Assembly: GCA_900313925.1 (NCBI GenBank)
Contig: OMTF01000065.1
Coordinates: forward strand, 1 to 63,521
Direction of reading: 5' to 3'
Source: an uncultured Eubacteriales bacterium
GTDB lineage: Bacteria; Bacillota; Clostridia; Oscillospirales; Oscillospiraceae
DNA length: 63,521 nt
The stretch's first letter is position 1. Each line of letters starts with the position of its first letter. A program made the position numbers and the translations under genes. The notes under the pieces are model-generated. The model was not told where the DNA came from and did no database searches. It saw nothing but the letters and a program-made list of their open reading frames with translations. Shown here piece by piece: positions 9,815 through 18,089 of this stretch.

Positions 9815-10036
9815 CCGTTTCAGCCCCTGTGCAAACAGTCTGGAAACTGCAATTTTCCTGCCGCCCTTCCGATTCCTTCCTGCCCGGCCGGCTTCTTTTT
9901 CCGGCCTGTTCTTTCCTCTGCCGCGTGACATGGGCGATCCACCGGGGAGCGCTGTTCCACGCGTCTCCGAACTGCGGCATCGGCTCCGAAGGGGCTTTCG
10001 CCCTTGCCGGCTCTGCTGCAAAGCCGGCAGCGGACG

Positions 10037-11152
10037 TCAGGCTTCATTGAAATTCAGCGTTTCATTGCAGCTGGGGTAGTCGGCGGTCACCCAGCGGTAG
10101 GATGCCGTCCAGAGGTCCTCGTCGCTGCGCAGGAAGAAATTCTCAAGCCCCTGCCGGCTGCTCTGGGAAAGATCCAGCTGGTAGCTGTGCCCGTCCGACA
10201 GCGTAACGATGTTCCAGTACGCCTCGCCGCCGTTGAGGGTGCCCTGCACAACGCTGCATCCGAGACCGAGCTGGCTGCAGAGCGCCTTTGCCATCATGGC
10301 AAAGCCGCGGCTGTCCGACCGGCCCAGAGACAGAACGGTGAGAATATTCCCCGCCGGACTGCCGCTGTCATAGCGGCATCGCTGTACGACCGTCTCGCAG
10401 AGGTTCTTCAGTGTCTGCATTTCCGTGTCGCCTTTAAGGCCCTGCGACAGATTTTCAATCGCCTGCGACGCCTGCTGCTGGTAGGCGGTAATCTGCTCCG
10501 CGGTCGCGTCGTAGTCCAGACTGATATCGTAAAGCCGCTGCTGATCGGTGCCGGCGTACACGGTTACGGCGCTGGCGGGGGAAGAAGGAATCAGGAGCGG
10601 ATTTTCCAGATATTCCGTCCGGATCAGTTCCTGCACCTCTTCCTGATTCAGATTGCTGTTGTTTACCAGCAGCACCAGATTCGAGGTCTGGTTTTTCATG
10701 GCGTCCACAACGCAGTCGCTGATGGACGTGGAATAATCAATGTCTATCACGGAGGCGATTTGCTCTTTTGTTTTAGAGTAGCCGATTCGGATGGTCGCCT
10801 CTTCGTAGCTCAGCACCTGGCTGAGGTCGTACGTGATGCCTTTTACGCAGTACTGACACAGCGCGTCCCGCGTCTGCAGAAGCCAGCAGGCTGATTTCAG
10901 GTCCGTGCTGATATCGCCGTCATAATCCATGAAGGCGATGCTTCCTTCCTCCTGCCCTTCCTTCACCATCTTGAGGATCGACTGGCGCAGCGAAAAGTAG
11001 TTCCGGACGCTGGCTTTCGTATCGGTGTCCGTGTTTTCCCGTTCCCGATAATCCTCCGCGGACGTATAGGTTTTATCGTAGATGCTGCAGCCGCTGAGAC
11101 TCAGCAGCAGTACGGCAATCAGCAGAAGGCAGACGATCCGATTTCTACGCAT
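10037..11152 (-). CDS. Lipoprotein with a degenerate transglutaminase-like domain
   Basis: A protein of 371 residues with an N-terminal type II signal peptide and lipobox LLSLSGC (Cys at about 22), so it should be a membrane-anchored lipoprotein. The C-terminal 90 residues follow the transglutaminase core pattern: SDSRGFAMMAKALCSQLGL, then a strand turn, then AYWNIVTLSDGHSYQLDLS. The expected catalytic Cys (GxCxGY) is Ser-Arg and the expected His (HAWN) is Tyr (AYWN); only the Asp of the triad position remains. It is therefore probably non-catalytic. The middle region is unrecognised. It sits downstream of parC on the same strand. Confidence 0.7.
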   Translation of the reverse strand: MRRNRIVCLLLIAVLLLSLSGCSIYDKTYTSAEDYRERENTDTDTKASVRNYFSLRQSILKMVKEGQEEGSIAFMDYDGDISTDLKSACWLLQTRDALCQYCVKGITYDLSQVLSYEEATIRIGYSKTKEQIASVIDIDYSTSISDCVVDAMKNQTSNLVLLVNNSNLNQEEVQELIRTEYLENPLLIPSSPASAVTVYAGTDQQRLYDISLDYDATAEQITAYQQQASQAIENLSQGLKGDTEMQTLKNLCETVVQRCRYDSGSPAGNILTVLSLGRSDSRGFAMMAKALCSQLGLGCSVVQGTLNGGEAYWNIVTLSDGHSYQLDLSQSSRQGLENFFLRSDEDLWTASYRWVTADYPSCNETLNFNEA

Positions 11153-11173
11153 AACGGCTCCTCAATTCCCGGG

Positions 11174-13438
11174 TTACGCATCCGTAAGACTAAGCTGTTC
11201 GATGCCCTGGTCCTCCGGCTTGAGCAGTGCACCGCTTGCCGGCAGGTTCCGGGCCCGATAGCGAGAACGATCGACAATCCTCGTTTCCTCCAGCGGCCGC
11301 GCACAGTCGACCTTCGCGCCCCGGCGAAGCGTCATGCAGCTGACCCCCTGCGTCGTACGGCTTGTTTTTTCCATCAGAAGCGAAGTATTGAAAATCAGGC
11401 AGCGGCCCGCATCGGAAAAGACCGCAATATCGGTCTCCTCCGCAAACTGCAGGACGGTCCGCAGCGGAGACTTGTCGCTGAAGGCGCTGACCTGCCGTCT
11501 GCGGTTGGTTTTGGTCCGGTAGACGGAAGAAGGAAAGCGGGCGGTCTTGCCGTTTTCAAAGAACAGCAGCAGCGTCCGGTCGTACGTCCCGGGATCCACG
11601 GCGGCGAGGAGCTTCTCGTCCTCCTCAAACTCCAGAAGTCCCGGCAGGTAATGGCCGAGGGAGGATGCTTTTGTATCCGCGTACTCGCTTACCTTTACTT
11701 TATACACCCGCTGCAGGGAGGTGAACAGAAGCAGTTCCATCGCGTTGTTGGAGCCCTCGAAGGAAGCCAGGGTGCTGTCCCCTTCCTTCTGCTTCTGCTC
11801 CTTGGTCATGCGCAGCGCGGTATCGTTCATCTTCTTCAGATACCCGTCGTGGGAAACGATGAGATTGACATGGTAGTCGGGCGGAAGATCATCGCTTTCC
11901 TCGTACTGCTCGACTTCCGACTCCGATACGATGCCGGTTTTCCGGGGCATAGGATATTTTCGATTGATCTCCTGCAGTTCCCCGATGATGATCCGGCGGA
12001 TCTTCCGCGGGGAGCCGACGGTTTCCTCCAGATCCGCGATCTGCTCCTTCAGATCGGCAAGCTCCTTCGTCCGCTTCAGGATATATTCCTTATTGATGTT
12101 CCGCAGCTTGATTTCGGCGATAAACTCCGCCTGCTGCTCGTCAATGCCGAAGCCGATCATCAGGTTCGGTACCACGTCGCTTTCGTGTTCCGTTTCCCGG
12201 ATGATGGCAATCGCCTTATCGATATCCAGAAGGATTGTTTTCAGGCCGCTGAGAAGGTGGAATTTTTCCTTCTTCTGCGTCATTTCGTAATAGGTCCGCC
12301 GCCGCACGCACTCCGTTCGCCAGGCGATCCACTCCTCCAGAATTTCCTTTACTCCCATAACCTTCGGATTTCCGGCTATCAGGACGTTGAAGTTGCAGGA
12401 AAAGCTGTCCTGCAGCGGTGTCAGGCGGAACAGCTTCTGCATCAGCTTCTCCGGATCCGTGCCCCGCTTGAGGTCAATGGCAATCTTCAGTCCCTGGAGG
12501 TCCGTTTCATCCCGCATGTCGTTGATTTCCCGGATCTTGCCGCTCTTGATGAGTTCCGCCGTCTTATCCAGGATGGCTTCGCTTGTCGTGGTATAGGGGA
12601 TTTCGTAAATTTCGATGATGTTTTCCTTCTGGATGTAGCGCCAGCGCGCCCGTACGCGGAAGCTTCCGCGGCCGGTTTCGTAGATCCTCTCCATGTCCTC
12701 CCGGCTGTAGAGGATCTCCGCGCCCCAGGGAAAATCCGGTGCGGGCATTGTGCTGATTACGTCATGATCGGGGTTTCGAATGAGCTCTATCGCCGTCGTG
12801 CAGACTTCGTTCAGATTGAAGCCGCAGATCTGGCTTGCCATGCCGACCGCAATGCCGAGGTTCGCCGAAACCAGAATATTGGGAAACTGCGTCGGCAGCA
12901 GCATCGGCTCCTTCATGGTGCCGTCGTAGTTGTCCGTGAATTCCACCGTGTCCTTGTCGATATCCCGAAAGATTTCGCTGCAGATCGGCGCAAGCTTCGC
13001 CTCGGTGTAGCGGGGGGCGGCATACGCCATATCCCGGGAATACACCTTGCCGAAATTTCCCTTGGAATCCACAAACGGCGTCAGCAGGGCGCCGTAGCCG
13101 CGGCTCAGGCGGACCATCGTGTCGTAAATCGCCGCATCGCCGTGGGGGTTGAGCTTCATGGTCTGCCCCACGATGTTGGCGGATTTCACGCGGGCTCCGT
13201 TCAGAAGTCCCATTTTATACATGGTATACAGCAGCTTGCGATGGGAGGGCTTGAAGCCGTCAATTTCCGGGATCGCCCTGGATATGATCACCGACATCGC
13301 ATAGGGCATGTAGTTGGTTTCCAGCGTTTCCGTGATGGGCTGCTCCACCGTTTCGGCGCGCAGTCCCTCTACTTTCTCCGCAAGCTCCCCGGTCTTCCGG
13401 GGCGCTGCGTCCGGGTTCTTTTTCTTCCTTGGTGCCAT
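11174..13438 (-). CDS. parC: DNA topoisomerase IV subunit A-like (ParC/GyrA family)
   Basis: Type IIA topoisomerase breakage-reunion subunit of 754 residues. The active-site tyrosine lies in AAPRYTEAKL, and the N-terminal EVDGFKPSHRKLLYTMYKMGL-like winged-helix region and the GDAAIYDTMVRLS helix are clear. The C-terminal half contains GyrA-type beta-propeller blades but no GyrA box, so a ParC-like decatenase is more likely than gyrase. It pairs with the ParE-like ATPase subunit at 13.8-15.8 kb, separated from it by one small membrane-protein gene. Confidence 0.9.
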   Translation of the reverse strand: MAPRKKKNPDAAPRKTGELAEKVEGLRAETVEQPITETLETNYMPYAMSVIISRAIPEIDGFKPSHRKLLYTMYKMGLLNGARVKSANIVGQTMKLNPHGDAAIYDTMVRLSRGYGALLTPFVDSKGNFGKVYSRDMAYAAPRYTEAKLAPICSEIFRDIDKDTVEFTDNYDGTMKEPMLLPTQFPNILVSANLGIAVGMASQICGFNLNEVCTTAIELIRNPDHDVISTMPAPDFPWGAEILYSREDMERIYETGRGSFRVRARWRYIQKENIIEIYEIPYTTTSEAILDKTAELIKSGKIREINDMRDETDLQGLKIAIDLKRGTDPEKLMQKLFRLTPLQDSFSCNFNVLIAGNPKVMGVKEILEEWIAWRTECVRRRTYYEMTQKKEKFHLLSGLKTILLDIDKAIAIIRETEHESDVVPNLMIGFGIDEQQAEFIAEIKLRNINKEYILKRTKELADLKEQIADLEETVGSPRKIRRIIIGELQEINRKYPMPRKTGIVSESEVEQYEESDDLPPDYHVNLIVSHDGYLKKMNDTALRMTKEQKQKEGDSTLASFEGSNNAMELLLFTSLQRVYKVKVSEYADTKASSLGHYLPGLLEFEEDEKLLAAVDPGTYDRTLLLFFENGKTARFPSSVYRTKTNRRRQVSAFSDKSPLRTVLQFAEETDIAVFSDAGRCLIFNTSLLMEKTSRTTQGVSCMTLRRGAKVDCARPLEETRIVDRSRYRARNLPASGALLKPEDQGIEQLSLTDA

Positions 13439-13456
13439 TCCGTTTCCTTCCGTTTA

Positions 13457-13771
13457 TTATTTCCGCATCGTCGTGCGGGCTTTCTTCTTGCTGGCCTTTT
13501 TTCCCGTCTCCAGGTTTCTCCGGCAGTTCGGGCAGTAGACCACCTTGTTCGCGCCGCGGAAGATCCGCTTCCCGCAGTAGGGGCACTTGCAGAAGACAAG
13601 CACAATCACCAGCGCCGCAATGAGAAGAAGGACCGCGATCAGCGTCAGCCAGGCCCGCAGGGCAAGGTAGGCTTCCCCGGTGAGCACAAGTCCAAGGACG
13701 CAGAACACTACCGATACGATGATGAGGGTTTTGGCAAGGTTCGAGGCCGTATAGAATTTCATTTTATTCAC
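13457..13771 (-). CDS. Small membrane protein with a C-terminal zinc ribbon
   Basis: A protein of 104 residues with two hydrophobic segments (about 13-31 and 38-60), followed by CKCPYCGKRIFRG and YCPNCRRN, a CPxC...CPxC zinc-ribbon knuckle pair, and a Lys-rich tail. It lies between parE and parC on the same strand with short gaps, so it is co-transcribed with them. I do not recognise a characterised family. Its placement suggests a conserved operon passenger, and a role in topoisomerase function cannot be claimed. Confidence 0.65.
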   Translation of the reverse strand: MNKMKFYTASNLAKTLIIVSVVFCVLGLVLTGEAYLALRAWLTLIAVLLLIAALVIVLVFCKCPYCGKRIFRGANKVVYCPNCRRNLETGKKASKKKARTTMRK

Positions 13772-13804
13772 CTTCGATTCCCGGAAGCCATACCGCTGCA
13801 GGCT

Positions 13805-15799
13805 TCAGGATATATCCGCAACGTCCAGGTACAGATACCCGTCGTCTTCAATGTGCTTTTTCCGTCCTTCCAAATTGCCGCCCAGCAGAAGGTCAAACCG
13901 TTCCTGCATCCGCTGCGCGTCCTCCGGCATGACGCGGATGAGTTTCCGCGTCTCGGGGTTCATAGTCGTGAGCCACATCATTTCGGGATCGTTTTCGCCC
14001 AGTCCCTTGGAGCGGCTGACCGAAGCCCTGGCGCCGTTCAGATCCCGGAGGATGTCGTTCTTTTCCCGGTCCGTATAGGCAAACCAGATCTTTCCCCCGG
14101 AGCGGATTTCGTAGAGCGGAGACTCCGCGATATATACCTTTCCTTCCCGGATGAGAGTCGGCACAAGGCGGTAGAGCATCGTCAGCACCAGCGTTCGGAT
14201 CTGATAGCCGTCCACATCGGCGTCCGTGCAGATGATAACCTTGCTCCAGCGCAGATTGTTGATGTCAAAGTTTGAAAATTCCCTGGCGTGCCGGTCGCTG
14301 ACCTCTACGCCGCAGCCCAGTACTTTCAGAAGGTCCGTGATAATATCGTTCTTGAATATTTTCACATAGTCCGCCTTCAGGCAGTTGAGAATTTTTCCGC
14401 GGATCGGCATCAGGCCCTGAAATTCCGCATTCCGGGACTGCTTGCATGCGCCCAGAGCCGAGTCGCCCTCCACGATGTAGATTTCCCGCACGCCGGGGTC
14501 CCGGCTGCGGCAGTCCACGAATTTCTGCACGCGGTTGGAGATATCCAGAGAGCCGGTGAGCTTCTTTTTCATCCCCTGCCGGGCTTTCTCCGCCGTTTCC
14601 CGGGAGCGCTTGTTTATAAGAACCTGCGCCGCCACCTTTTCCGCTTCGGGCGGGTTTTCGATGAAGTAGACCTCCAGCCGCTCCTTGAAGAAGTCCGTCA
14701 TTGCCTCCTGGATAAAGCGGTTGTTGATTGCCTTTTTGGTCTGGTTTTCATAGGACGTCTGGGTGGAAAAGCAGTTCGTCACCAGGACCAGGCAGTCCTG
14801 CACGTCCTGAAAGGTTATTTTGCTTTCGTTTTTCTGGTATTTTCCGTTCTTCTTGAGATACGCGTCAATCGCGTAGACAAAGCCGAGCCGCGCCGCCTTG
14901 TCCGGGCTTCCGCCGTGCTCCAGCCAGGAGGAGTTGTGGTAATACTCAATGCGGCTTACCTTGTTCGAAAAGCAGAAGGCCGCCGTAATACGCACCTTGT
15001 ATTCCGGCTTGTCCGCGCGGTCCCGTCCCCGGCGCTCGCATTCCATGTAGACCGGCGCGGTCAGCGTGTCTTCCCCGGCAATCTCCCGAACGTAGTCCGT
15101 AATGCCGTTCGGGTAGAGAAAGTCATACGTTTTAAAGCCGCTGCCCTGCTGATCGCGCAGCCGGAACGTAACGCCCGCGTTCACGACCGCCTGCCGCCGC
15201 AGTACATCCAGATAGTATTCCAGAGGAATGTCTATATCCGTAAAGACCTCTATGTCCGGGCGCCAGTGGATCGTCGTGCCGGTTTTCTTCCGATCGGACG
15301 GGCTTACCTTCAGCGCCGTGCTTCGCCGTCCGACGCATTCGCCTTTTTTAAACTTGATGTCGTAGCGGTTTCCCTCCCGCCAGACCGTGACGTTCATGAA
15401 CTCCGAGGCATACTGCGTCGCGCACAGTCCCAGACCGTTCAGGCCAAGGGAATACTCGTAGTTTTCTCCTTCATTCGTTTTGTATTTTCCGCCCGCATAC
15501 AGCTCGCAGAAGACCAGCTCCCAGTTGTATTTCTTCTCCACCGGGTTCCAGTCTACCGGACAGCCGCGTCCGAAGTCCTCACAGGTGATTGACTTGTCCT
15601 CAAAGCGGGTCAGTGTTATAATTTTTCCGTAGCCTTCGCGGGCTTCGTCGATGGAATTGGATAGGATTTCGAAAACCGAGTGCTCGCATCCGTCCAGACC
15701 GTCGGATCCGAAGATGACGGCCGGTCTCCTGCGCACCCGGTCTGCTCCTTTCAGCTGAGCAATACTGTCATTGCCGTAATTCTGGGGCACTGCTGCCAT
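13805..15799 (-). CDS. parE: DNA topoisomerase IV subunit B-like (ParE/GyrB family)
   Basis: ATPase subunit of a type IIA topoisomerase, about 664 residues. The GHKL ATP site is seen in ILSNSIDEAREGYG and LGLNGLGLCATQY, and the toprim metal motif in EGDSALGACKQSRN and CTDADVDG. I place the start at MAAVPQNYG, with AGGAAG 3-9 nt upstream; the frame stays open further upstream. The sequence diverges from canonical GyrB, consistent with the second topoisomerase pair of Clostridia. It is probably the first gene of the parE, zinc-ribbon, parC, lipoprotein run. Confidence 0.9.
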   Translation of the reverse strand: MAAVPQNYGNDSIAQLKGADRVRRRPAVIFGSDGLDGCEHSVFEILSNSIDEAREGYGKIITLTRFEDKSITCEDFGRGCPVDWNPVEKKYNWELVFCELYAGGKYKTNEGENYEYSLGLNGLGLCATQYASEFMNVTVWREGNRYDIKFKKGECVGRRSTALKVSPSDRKKTGTTIHWRPDIEVFTDIDIPLEYYLDVLRRQAVVNAGVTFRLRDQQGSGFKTYDFLYPNGITDYVREIAGEDTLTAPVYMECERRGRDRADKPEYKVRITAAFCFSNKVSRIEYYHNSSWLEHGGSPDKAARLGFVYAIDAYLKKNGKYQKNESKITFQDVQDCLVLVTNCFSTQTSYENQTKKAINNRFIQEAMTDFFKERLEVYFIENPPEAEKVAAQVLINKRSRETAEKARQGMKKKLTGSLDISNRVQKFVDCRSRDPGVREIYIVEGDSALGACKQSRNAEFQGLMPIRGKILNCLKADYVKIFKNDIITDLLKVLGCGVEVSDRHAREFSNFDINNLRWSKVIICTDADVDGYQIRTLVLTMLYRLVPTLIREGKVYIAESPLYEIRSGGKIWFAYTDREKNDILRDLNGARASVSRSKGLGENDPEMMWLTTMNPETRKLIRVMPEDAQRMQERFDLLLGGNLEGRKKHIEDDGYLYLDVADIS

Positions 15800-15956
15800 A
15801 GTCTTCCTGCCTTTATTGAAAATTATGTCCATATGTTGGGCCTTTCCGGCTCCAAACAATACATATTTAGTTTACTCTAAGCCGGTGTGAATTTCAAGTT
15901 TTGCCTGTTCTCACGCGCAATCCGGCTTTCCGCCGCCGGCGGAGAAAGTTTTCTGC

Positions 15957-15995
15957 AAGGAGGTTGCCGAAGGTCCGCTTTCGGTGCAAAAAATG
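15957..15995 (+). promoter_or_regulatory. Structured ribosome binding site of the BofA gene
   Basis: AAGGAGG (15957-15963) lies 29 nt from the ATG at 15993, too far for a normal site. The interval contains the inverted repeat CCGAA...TTTCGG (15967-15984). If it folds, the effective spacing becomes about 11 nt. A GTG at 15984 is an alternative start. Confidence 0.45.
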
Positions 15996-16250
15996 AATTC
16001 TGCCTTAGACACAACGCTCTCCATTTTCCTTATCGCCGTCGTCATCCTTCTTATTTTCGTGATCTTCCGCTCCTCGCTGAAGCTGATTTTCAAGCTTCTT
16101 CTGCACTCGCTGACAGGATTTCTTACTCTGACGGTCGTAAATCTGCTGGGAAGCTTTCTGGGAGTCCACATCGCCGTGACGCTTCTGTCCTGCCTGGTGG
16201 CCGGGATTCTGGGACTTCCCGGCGTGATCCTTCTCCTGCTTTTTATGTGA
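15993..16250 (+). CDS. BofA-family membrane protein (pro-sigma-K processing inhibitor family)
   Basis: A protein of 85 residues that is almost entirely hydrophobic, with segments at about 10-26 and 38-85. The pattern FKLLLHSLTGFLTLTVVNLLG followed by ...GILGLPGVILLLLF matches the BofA/YaaK-adjacent family. In sporulating Bacillus BofA holds the sigma-K protease SpoIVFB inactive in the forespore outer membrane, but many BofA homologues occur in organisms where that role is untested. It is transcribed divergently from parE and ends at a strong terminator. Confidence 0.75.
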   Translation: MNSALDTTLSIFLIAVVILLIFVIFRSSLKLIFKLLLHSLTGFLTLTVVNLLGSFLGVHIAVTLLSCLVAGILGLPGVILLLLFM

Positions 16251-16274
16251 TCGAGAGCCTCTGCACGGTTCTTC

Positions 16275-16300
16275 CGCCGCCGGAATCCGGCGGCGTTTTT
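16275..16300 (+). terminator. Intrinsic terminator after bofA-like gene
   Basis: CGCCGCCGG-AAT-CCGGCGGCG followed by TTTTT. Confidence 0.85.
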
Positions 16301-16369
16301 CTGTCCGGGAGCTTTCCGGCTTTCCGGCGAAGGCGCAGCCGCGCCCCGAAGCGCCGATAAAAAGCCGGG

Positions 16370-16397
16370 AAAAACCGCCGGCTTTGGAGGCCGGCGG
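16370..16397 (-). terminator. Intrinsic terminator of the rpsF-ssb-rpsR operon
   Basis: On the minus strand CCGCCGGC...GCCGGCGG is followed by TTTTTC, about 50 nt past the rpsR stop. Confidence 0.85.
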
Positions 16398-16445
16398 CAT
16401 TCTGCTCATAAAATTTCCAGATGTTCGTATTTCCGTTTCGGATTC

Positions 16446-16685
16446 TCAGTCCGTGATATACGGCAGCAGAGCTATCTGACGGGCGCGCTTAATCGCTTCG
16501 GTCAGCTGGCGCTGATGCATCGCGCAGACGCCGGTCGTACGCCGGGGGAGAATCTTGCTGCGCTCGGAAAGGTATCTGCGCAGCTTCGCGGTATCTTTAT
16601 AATCAATATAGGTCGCATTTTCCACGCAGAACTGACATACCTTTCTGCGCCGGTGCGTTTTCGGATTATTGCGTTTTGTATCCAT
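16446..16685 (-). CDS. rpsR: 30S ribosomal protein S18
   Basis: A protein of 79 residues containing the S18 signature [20 protein letters not shown] and the basic helix [26 protein letters not shown] that binds 16S rRNA in the platform with S6. It is the last gene of the classic rpsF-ssb-rpsR operon and is the expected target of RimI encoded at 3.1-3.6 kb. Confidence 0.98.
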   Translation of the reverse strand: MDTKRNNPKTHRRRKVCQFCVENATYIDYKDTAKLRRYLSERSKILPRRTTGVCAMHQRQLTEAIKRARQIALLPYITD

Positions 16686-16705
16686 CTACTCTTTTCCTCC
16701 TTCGC

Positions 16706-17152
16706 TCAGAATGGCAGTTCTCCGTCGTCATCGTCGAGCGGCGTAAAGCCGGTGTCTTTGGATGCAGGAGCCGAATAGTCCGCCGGTGCCGCATAGCTGC
16801 GGTCCTCCTCGTCCGAACCCGCATCCCGGCGCTTGCTTTCACCGAAATAGACATTGTCCGCCACCACTTCCGCGGAGCGGCGCTTTCCGCCTTCGCGATC
16901 GGTCCAGTCCCGAATCTGCAGTCTTCCGCTCACGACGGCCATGCTGCCTTTATGGAAGTATTTTGACATGAATTCCGCCGTCTGGCGCCAGGCGACGCAG
17001 TCGATAAAATCCGTCTGCTTCTCGCCGCCGTCCCGTCCGGAAAAATCCCGGTCCACGGCCAGCGTAAAGCTTGTTACCGGAATCTGGCTCTGCGTAAAGC
17101 GCTTCTCCGGATCCCGCGTCAGTCTTCCCATAATAACAATTCGATTCAACAT
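16706..17152 (-). CDS. ssb: Single-stranded DNA-binding protein
   Basis: A protein of 148 residues. The N-terminal OB fold (about 1-105) begins MLNRIVIMGRLTRDPEKR and includes DFIDCVAWRQTAEFMSKYF. An acidic disordered tail ends in the conserved DDDDGELPF tip that recruits partner proteins such as RecO, RecG and PriA. It lies between rpsF and rpsR. Confidence 0.98.
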   Translation of the reverse strand: MLNRIVIMGRLTRDPEKRFTQSQIPVTSFTLAVDRDFSGRDGGEKQTDFIDCVAWRQTAEFMSKYFHKGSMAVVSGRLQIRDWTDREGGKRRSAEVVADNVYFGESKRRDAGSDEEDRSYAAPADYSAPASKDTGFTPLDDDDGELPF

Positions 17153-17162
17153 AATCCGTACC

Positions 17163-17459
17163 TCATTCCGGGCGCAGTGTAATCAGAGCCCGGATGACTC
17201 CGTCGTTAATGCCAAGAAGACGGTCCAGTTCCGCCGGAAAGTCCGGGCTGCTGGTGAATTTGCAAAGGACATAATAGCCTTCCGAAATGTAGTTGATTTC
17301 GTACGCCAGCTTCTTCTTGCCCATTTCCTCCATTTCATCGAGCGTGCCGTTGGCTTCGATGAGTTCCTTGAATTTCTGTGCGATGGAAGAGGCTTCTTCC
17401 TCCGGAAGATTTCCGTTGATGATGTACATTACTTCATATTTTTCGCTTGTTTTCGCCAT
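17163..17459 (-). CDS. rpsF: 30S ribosomal protein S6
   Basis: A protein of 98 residues starting MAKTSEKYEVMYIINGNL, with the S6 segments KKLAYEINYISEGYYVLCKF and the C-terminal LGINDGVIRALITLRPE. It pairs with S18 on the 30S platform. AGGAGG lies 8 nt before the ATG, and a near-consensus promoter is 70 nt upstream. First gene of the operon. Confidence 0.98.
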   Translation of the reverse strand: MAKTSEKYEVMYIINGNLPEEEASSIAQKFKELIEANGTLDEMEEMGKKKLAYEINYISEGYYVLCKFTSSPDFPAELDRLLGINDGVIRALITLRPE

Positions 17460-17527
17460 GTGTGCACCTCCTTCTGGTCTGCAGGCCCCCGCTTTACGGG
17501 AGCAAGGAAAATTTTACAAGCGCTAAT

Positions 17528-17555
17528 ATTATATTTTATTTTCCCCGCCTGTCAA
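17528..17555 (-). promoter_or_regulatory. Promoter of rpsF-ssb-rpsR
   Basis: On the minus strand a perfect TTGACA and a perfect TATAAT are separated by 16 nt, in a short AT-rich stretch upstream of rpsF. Confidence 0.8.
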
Positions 17556-17600
17556 GAGCCTGCCCGCAGCCGCGGGAGGACCCGCGCGCCGCGCTGAGGA

Positions 17601-17630
17601 TTGACGGCAGCCCTGAAGTCTTGCTACAAT
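17601..17630 (+). promoter_or_regulatory. Promoter of the 17663 gene
   Basis: TTGACG-18-TACAAT on the plus strand, 33 nt before the TTG start and back-to-back with the rpsF promoter. Confidence 0.65.
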
Positions 17631-17662
17631 GAGCGCAGTCTGTAAGACAGGAGGTCGCACGA

Positions 17663-18076
17663 TTGAAACTTCGGACGTTTCGGGACGCCGCGAAAAACAA
17701 AATCCGGGACGAAGCGCATACGCTCGACTTCGAATCCGCCGTGTCCTATCGAAAGAAAATCTATCTGGGAAAGCTCGCACTGTACTACCGGCAGGGGCTT
17801 TTCTGGTATGCCATTCCCTATTCCTACCTGGACCGGGTGTATAAGAGCGTGGAATTCGCCCCCGCGGACAACAGCCCGCCGTATGAATACTACCGCATCT
17901 ATCTTTCCCATGACGGGGTTCCCTTTGCGGACATCATGTTCGGGGAAAGCTTTGAGAAGAATATCCGGGCTCTGAAAGAAGCCAACGCGCTGCTGGAAGC
18001 CATTCACGCGGCGCATCCGGAAATTGCCCTGGGCTACCCGGACGAACCTTCGGGAAGTCCGGAAAAAGCCGAATAG
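17663..18076 (+). CDS. Hypothetical protein, 137 aa
   Basis: The frame starts with TTG preceded by AGGAGG at 8 nt. The protein is soluble and mixed alpha/beta: KIYLGKLALYYRQGLFWYAIPYSYLDRVY, then EYYRIYLSHDGVPFADIMFGES, then a helix FEKNIRALKEANALLEAI and an acidic tail. The layout resembles small conserved proteins of unknown function in Clostridia. It runs divergently from rpsF with its own promoter and converges on the PFOR-like gene, whose stop is 14 nt past its end. No function can be assigned. Confidence 0.7.
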   Translation: MKLRTFRDAAKNKIRDEAHTLDFESAVSYRKKIYLGKLALYYRQGLFWYAIPYSYLDRVYKSVEFAPADNSPPYEYYRIYLSHDGVPFADIMFGESFEKNIRALKEANALLEAIHAAHPEIALGYPDEPSGSPEKAE

Positions 18077-18089
18077 GCCGCGGCTTTCC

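Noticed and set aside
11651..14275. 874-aa plus-strand ORF
   Set aside because: Antisense to parC and parE, both well recognised; composition is typical of a shadow frame.
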